From positions 1-16,657 of the forward strand of contig PMIV01000100.1 in assembly GCA_003158355.1 (NCBI GenBank): 16,657 bases of DNA. Reading direction: 5' to 3'. The notes below the pieces were generated by a model. It was given only the letters and a program-made list of their open reading frames with translations. It had not been told where the DNA came from and did not search any database. This document shows, piece after piece, positions 14,418 through 16,657 of the stretch; the stretch's first letter is position 1, and each line of letters opens with the position of its first letter. The translations under genes were made by a program, and so were the position numbers. This DNA comes from Anaerolineaceae bacterium. Lineage in GTDB: Bacteria; Chloroflexota; Anaerolineae; Anaerolineales; Anaerolineaceae.

Positions 14418-14816
14418 TCAAGGTAAAGTTTTTTTGATGAATCGGCGCATGATCTGGCTCAGTTTGATGGCTTTCTTCGATTCTTCAATGGTAGGTTGTG
14501 TGCCGGGGTAGCGCGTCTCCACCGCATAGGCAGTCAACAGTTCTAGCGCATCATCGTCTATGGGCAGAATGACTCTGGCTTGCTTACATTGAAGACCCAG
14601 AGCCGCTAGATCGTGGGTACGGGGAAACGGCACTTGCTTGGAAATCAATAAAGCTTTGAGATATTTTTCGATGCATTGTTGCGCGTGAAAGGTAGCGCCG
14701 TAAGTCAGGGGCGACTTTCGTCACATAGCCGAAAGGGCCAGCGAATAATCTTCTTCTGCTCGTTCCAGCCAGGCCTTCCAGGAAACGGATACTATTGGAT
14801 CAGTCTCGCCGGTCAT
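14418..14816 (-). pseudogene. HEPN-domain protein, interrupted by an in-frame TGA
   Basis: Reading the minus strand from the ATG at 14816 gives a HEPN-type protein of 132 codons plus stop, except that codon 32 is TGA (14721-14723). Before it is WLERAEEDYSLALSAM and after it RKSPLTYGATFHAQQCIEKY, then LKALLISKQVPFPRTHDL, a typical PF05168 HEPN pattern. The frame is kept on both sides, so a single CGA-to-TGA change explains it. The ATG overlaps the nucleotidyltransferase gene end by 17 nt, normal for MNT-HEPN pairs. In such pairs the HEPN protein is usually the toxin or a complex partner. TGA is used as a true stop elsewhere in the window (3' end of the TVP38 gene), so recoding is unlikely. A sequencing error is possible. 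Confidence 0.75.
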
Positions 14817-15216
14817 AGAGGGTTTTACCCTGGGTCATAATTTCTTGAAAGAAACCATCGCCGCTTTCAAGCAAGGCAGTGATTTCCTGCGGGGTGCGTA
14901 CCAGAATATCCATCGGGAAAGGACGCGGGCGGAGTAAACGCGAGACCGAACGGATCCGTTCGGTTGGCGATTCTGAAGTCTCCATGATAATGAGGAGATC
15001 AATGTCACTATCTGGTGTAGGTGAGCCGAGTAAATTGGCATATGACCCAAAAAGGATGATCTTTTCAACCCGCAGGCTGCTGACAATGCGCTGAACAACA
15101 CTTTCCAATACATCACTCGTTAATGGAGGAAAGCCAGCCGGATGCATGCCCGCAGAAAGTTTGACGCCAGAGAGGTTGACTGTTGGTTTAGTAGAATTAA
15201 TAACCGCTTCGCTCAT
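14800..15216 (-). CDS. MNT-type nucleotidyltransferase, antitoxin-like
   Basis: 138 residues. ILFGSYANLLGSPTPDSDIDLL carries the polymerase-beta-type nucleotidyltransferase motif: G57-S58, then D71-x-D73, with a third acidic residue D103 in MDILV. The active site looks complete. AAGGA lies 6 nt before the ATG, and TGCTATAAT, an extended -10, lies about 18 nt upstream. It overlaps a HEPN gene by 17 nt, the standard order of MNT-HEPN modules. In characterised pairs the nucleotidyltransferase neutralises the HEPN ribonuclease by adenylylating it (established for MntA-HepT; inferred here). Its partner is broken here, so the gene may now be a leftover antitoxin. Confidence 0.85.
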   Translation of the reverse strand: MSEAVINSTKPTVNLSGVKLSAGMHPAGFPPLTSDVLESVVQRIVSSLRVEKIILFGSYANLLGSPTPDSDIDLLIIMETSESPTERIRSVSRLLRPRPFPMDILVRTPQEITALLESGDGFFQEIMTQGKTLYDRRD

Positions 15217-15230
15217 CTTGATTCCTTAAT

Positions 15231-15242
15231 AATATTATAGCA
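15231..15242 (-). promoter_or_regulatory. Extended -10 promoter of the nucleotidyltransferase gene
   Basis: TGCTATAAT on the minus strand (TATAAT at 15234-15239) has the TG extension that can replace a -35 box; no good -35 is present. It lies 18 nt upstream of the ATG at 15216. Confidence 0.5.
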
Positions 15243-15264
15243 TTCCCTAATAACTGGTCTATTC

Positions 15265-15455
15265 CGCCAATTCTGCTTCATCTATTGGCGCAGAAAAGGT
15301 GTACCGCTGAAATATAATTTTCAGCCAGAATATAGCAGTAGGGTATTATGGGCGTGTTAAACGAGCGATCACTGGTCTTGGTCAAGTTTTATGCGCGTCT
15401 AAAGAAAATAACAACCGGTATGGCGCGTTACCCTAATAACGCTTGGGCAGGTGAA
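15265..15455 (+). repeat. Dispersed repeat, copy D
   Basis: Lies in the gene-free stretch 15217-15571. Its 5' part has two inverted repeats, CGCCAAT/ATTGGCG (15265-15290) and GCTGAAA/TTTCAGC (15306-15325). The core has GGGTATTATGG, GCGATCACTGG, TGGTCAAGTTTTAT (15379-15392), then TGGCGCGTTACCC as in copy A, with a GCGTTA/TAACGC hairpin (15425-15442) and GAACGCAC near the end as in copy C. The rest of the stretch (about 15460-15570) shows a weak AAGGATA/TATCCTT inverted repeat and nothing else. Confidence 0.7.
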
Positions 15456-15571
15456 CGCACGCTTATTCCTCATCGAAGACTCGAACTTCAAACCTAGCGA
15501 GACAATGTTCAATTCTTACATAAGGATAATATTAATGGTTATCTGTATCCTTCAGACATAACGTAGTTTTT

Positions 15572-16183
15572 TTATTGATCATTAGTATAAAACATAATCG
15601 CAGTTGTTCCATTATTTATATCGAAGCGTTTTTCAAAATTATGTAACAACTCATTGTTTTCTTCTGGTTTCATTATTAGATCAAAGACATACTTCCTTGC
15701 AGATCGGCGTAAATCCTCTAGAAAAATTATTGGTGAAAAAATAATTCGACCATTTTCATTTGGATCAAGATGGTTAATTGGTTCTTTTGTAATTTTGAAT
15801 TCAAATTGATTATTTCGCCACGGTTCCTTTGAAACTAGATTGTGCAACAATCCACATCTTAATTGCCTATAAATTGATTGGTTAAAATCCTTGTATTTAT
15901 CAGGAAAATATTTATCTAAATAATGGACAAAATCATTTTCTGTTGTCTTTCTTCCACAATAAAATCCAGCAAGATAATCGAGCGAAGAGATGCCAAGCGT
16001 TAATCCTGATAACATTGAACCACATAACATTGCATTTTTCGCATCTTTTATTACCAAGCCATGGAAGTAATTTCTTATTTGGCCGATCTTCCAATTTATG
16101 GGTGCGTTTATTACATTTCCAGTATAAGAAATATCGTCAAAACTCAAATCATAATCATTCTCATTCCAAGTCGCATCAGTCAT
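15572..16183 (-). CDS. HEPN-like protein with R-x4-H motif, function unknown
   Basis: 203 residues, markedly AT-rich. AGGGAG lies 7 nt before the ATG. The central part (about 40-118) is helical, and its sequence IYRQLRCGLLHN (104-115) holds R109-x4-H114, the active-site signature of HEPN ribonucleases. The preceding SLDYLAGFY helix also fits uncharacterised HEPN-like proteins I have seen described that way. The C-terminal half has no motif I know. No membrane segment or signal peptide is visible. It may be an RNase involved in toxin-antitoxin or phage-defence functions (inference from the motif alone). It has no adjacent antitoxin gene, follows repeat copy D, and its leader contains a terminator-like hairpin. 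Confidence 0.65.
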   Translation of the reverse strand: MTDATWNENDYDLSFDDISYTGNVINAPINWKIGQIRNYFHGLVIKDAKNAMLCGSMLSGLTLGISSLDYLAGFYCGRKTTENDFVHYLDKYFPDKYKDFNQSIYRQLRCGLLHNLVSKEPWRNNQFEFKITKEPINHLDPNENGRIIFSPIIFLEDLRRSARKYVFDLIMKPEENNELLHNFEKRFDINNGTTAIMFYTNDQ

Positions 16184-16203
16184 ATTTTCTCCCTATTTAT
16201 GGA

Positions 16204-16240
16204 AAAAAACCTTATTGACGATTAACCAATAAGGTTTTTT
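16204..16240. terminator. Strong hairpin with T-run in the leader of the HEPN-like gene
   Basis: AAAAAACCTTATTG and CAATAAGGTTTTTT form a perfect 14-bp stem with a 9-nt loop (16218-16226), with T-runs on both strands. It begins 20 nt upstream of the HEPN-like start, on the strand of that gene. No coding gene lies in 16241-16536, an AT-rich stretch where the only other features are possible weak promoters and the CDGSH terminator. It is either an attenuator or the end of an unseen small transcript. Confidence 0.8.
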
Positions 16241-16494
16241 GATTTATGTAATTACTGTAAGTCTTTATCAATAATTTTACAATAATCAAAATTCATTGTT
16301 AGCCATAAGAGTTGTTATTGAAACCTAATTGAGAAAGTATTGTTCTAAAAAATAATCTGTTCTTGAATGAGTGTTTCTAAATTTTTCACTTTCTTTTCCC
16401 ACCAATAAGAAACATTGCCATTATAGCAATTTATCCAATACAGCGCTCACTCAATTTTCTGCTGTTGAATTTGAACTTTTCAACATTCTTCTAT

Positions 16495-16525
16495 AAAAAA
16501 GTCCGGTTCAAACGCTGAACCGGAC
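16495..16525 (-). terminator. Rho-independent terminator of the CDGSH gene
   Basis: GTCCGGTTCA and TGAACCGGAC form a perfect 10-bp GC-rich stem with a 5-nt loop, followed on the minus strand by six T. It lies 12 nt after the stop of the CDGSH gene. Confidence 0.93.
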
Positions 16526-16536
16526 CGGGAATGACT

Positions 16537-16657
16537 TTATTTCTGCTGCGCTTTCTTCTTGCGCAGTTCTTCCTGTTCCACCTCGCGGTGGGTGCCGTCG
16601 CAGAGGGGCTTCTTGCACGAGAGGCCGCAGCTACACAGGGTGACGCGGTTGCGCGTC
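16537..16657 (-). CDS. CDGSH iron-sulfur domain protein, C-terminal part
   Basis: The last 39 codons plus the stop (16537-16539) are in the window; the N-terminus is beyond the right edge. The reading CSCGLSCKKPLCDGTH contains the C-x-C, C and CDGTH ligands of the zf-CDGSH family, which binds a 2Fe-2S cluster with three Cys and one His. The protein ends in a charged, lysine- and glutamine-rich tail. Such small proteins act in redox or iron handling; the exact role in bacteria is often unknown. A terminator follows directly, so it is the last gene of its transcript. GC content is much higher than in the HEPN-like gene to its left, marking the right border of the accessory segment. Confidence 0.88.
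   Translation of the reverse strand, partial: TRNRVTLCSCGLSCKKPLCDGTHREVEQEELRKKKAQQK

Noticed and set aside
14311..14511. Open frame of 66 codons on the plus strand as a gene
   Set aside because: It runs from repeat copy C into the antisense of the HEPN gene and has no ribosome-binding site.
14418..14648. Short gene starting from TTG at 14648
   Set aside because: It is the C-terminal part of the broken HEPN frame and has no ribosome-binding site of its own.
14721..14723. TGA in the HEPN gene as selenocysteine or reassigned codon
   Set aside because: The family has no Sec at this place, TGA ends other genes here, and Trp codons are TGG.
12470..15455. Repeats as classical integron attC sites
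   Set aside because: I could not find the paired RYYYAAC and GTTRRRY core sites in the right order at the ends, and no integrase gene is in the window; kept only as a cassette-like layout.
12470..15455. CRISPR array
   Set aside because: Only four long, degenerate copies with gene-sized and unequal spacing.

Overview
The window looks like a bacterial chromosome segment of moderate GC, about 16.7 kb, with 16 protein genes that I can support (two cut by the window edges), one broken gene and no RNA genes. The gene set suggests an environmental, probably Chloroflexota/Anaerolineae-like bacterium: a 7TM-PAS-GGDEF protein, a wHTH/HATPase/STAS-like protein, a TVP38-type membrane protein, an ABC exporter, and mixed leadered and apparently leaderless starts. 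This assignment is inference from gene style only; there is no marker gene here.

Left part (1-3540, mostly minus strand): a UV-damage pyrimidine-dimer glycosylase gene (partial) lies directly behind a membrane diguanylate cyclase gene that has a consensus sigma70 promoter. Next come a TVP38/VTT membrane protein and a DinB-like protein.

Middle part (3543-7330): a small regulon. A TetR regulator is encoded 1 nt behind a short-chain dehydrogenase (SDR). A second SDR and an MFS transporter run the other way. The divergent intergenic region holds two TetR-type operators and two facing TTGACA -35 boxes, so the TetR probably controls both arms. A 15-bp bidirectional terminator closes the MFS side.

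7385-12386: a hemolysin-III-like membrane protein, a single-gene sensor/regulator (winged helix + ATPase + STAS-like) preceded by a 42-bp near-perfect palindrome, a HAD hydrolase, and a two-gene ABC exporter (ATPase then permease, minus strand).

Right part (12.4-16.5 kb): AT-richer accessory DNA. Four directly oriented copies (A-D) of a degenerate intergenic repeat alternate with unrelated small genes: a two-TM peptide, a membrane-bound MerR regulator with zinc ribbon, a nucleotidyltransferase/HEPN toxin-antitoxin-like pair in which the HEPN gene carries an in-frame stop, and an AT-rich HEPN-like protein with an R-x4-H motif. This layout resembles a cassette array or an insertion hot spot and is the most unusual part of the window. 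The right edge holds the end of a CDGSH iron-sulfur protein gene with a clear terminator.
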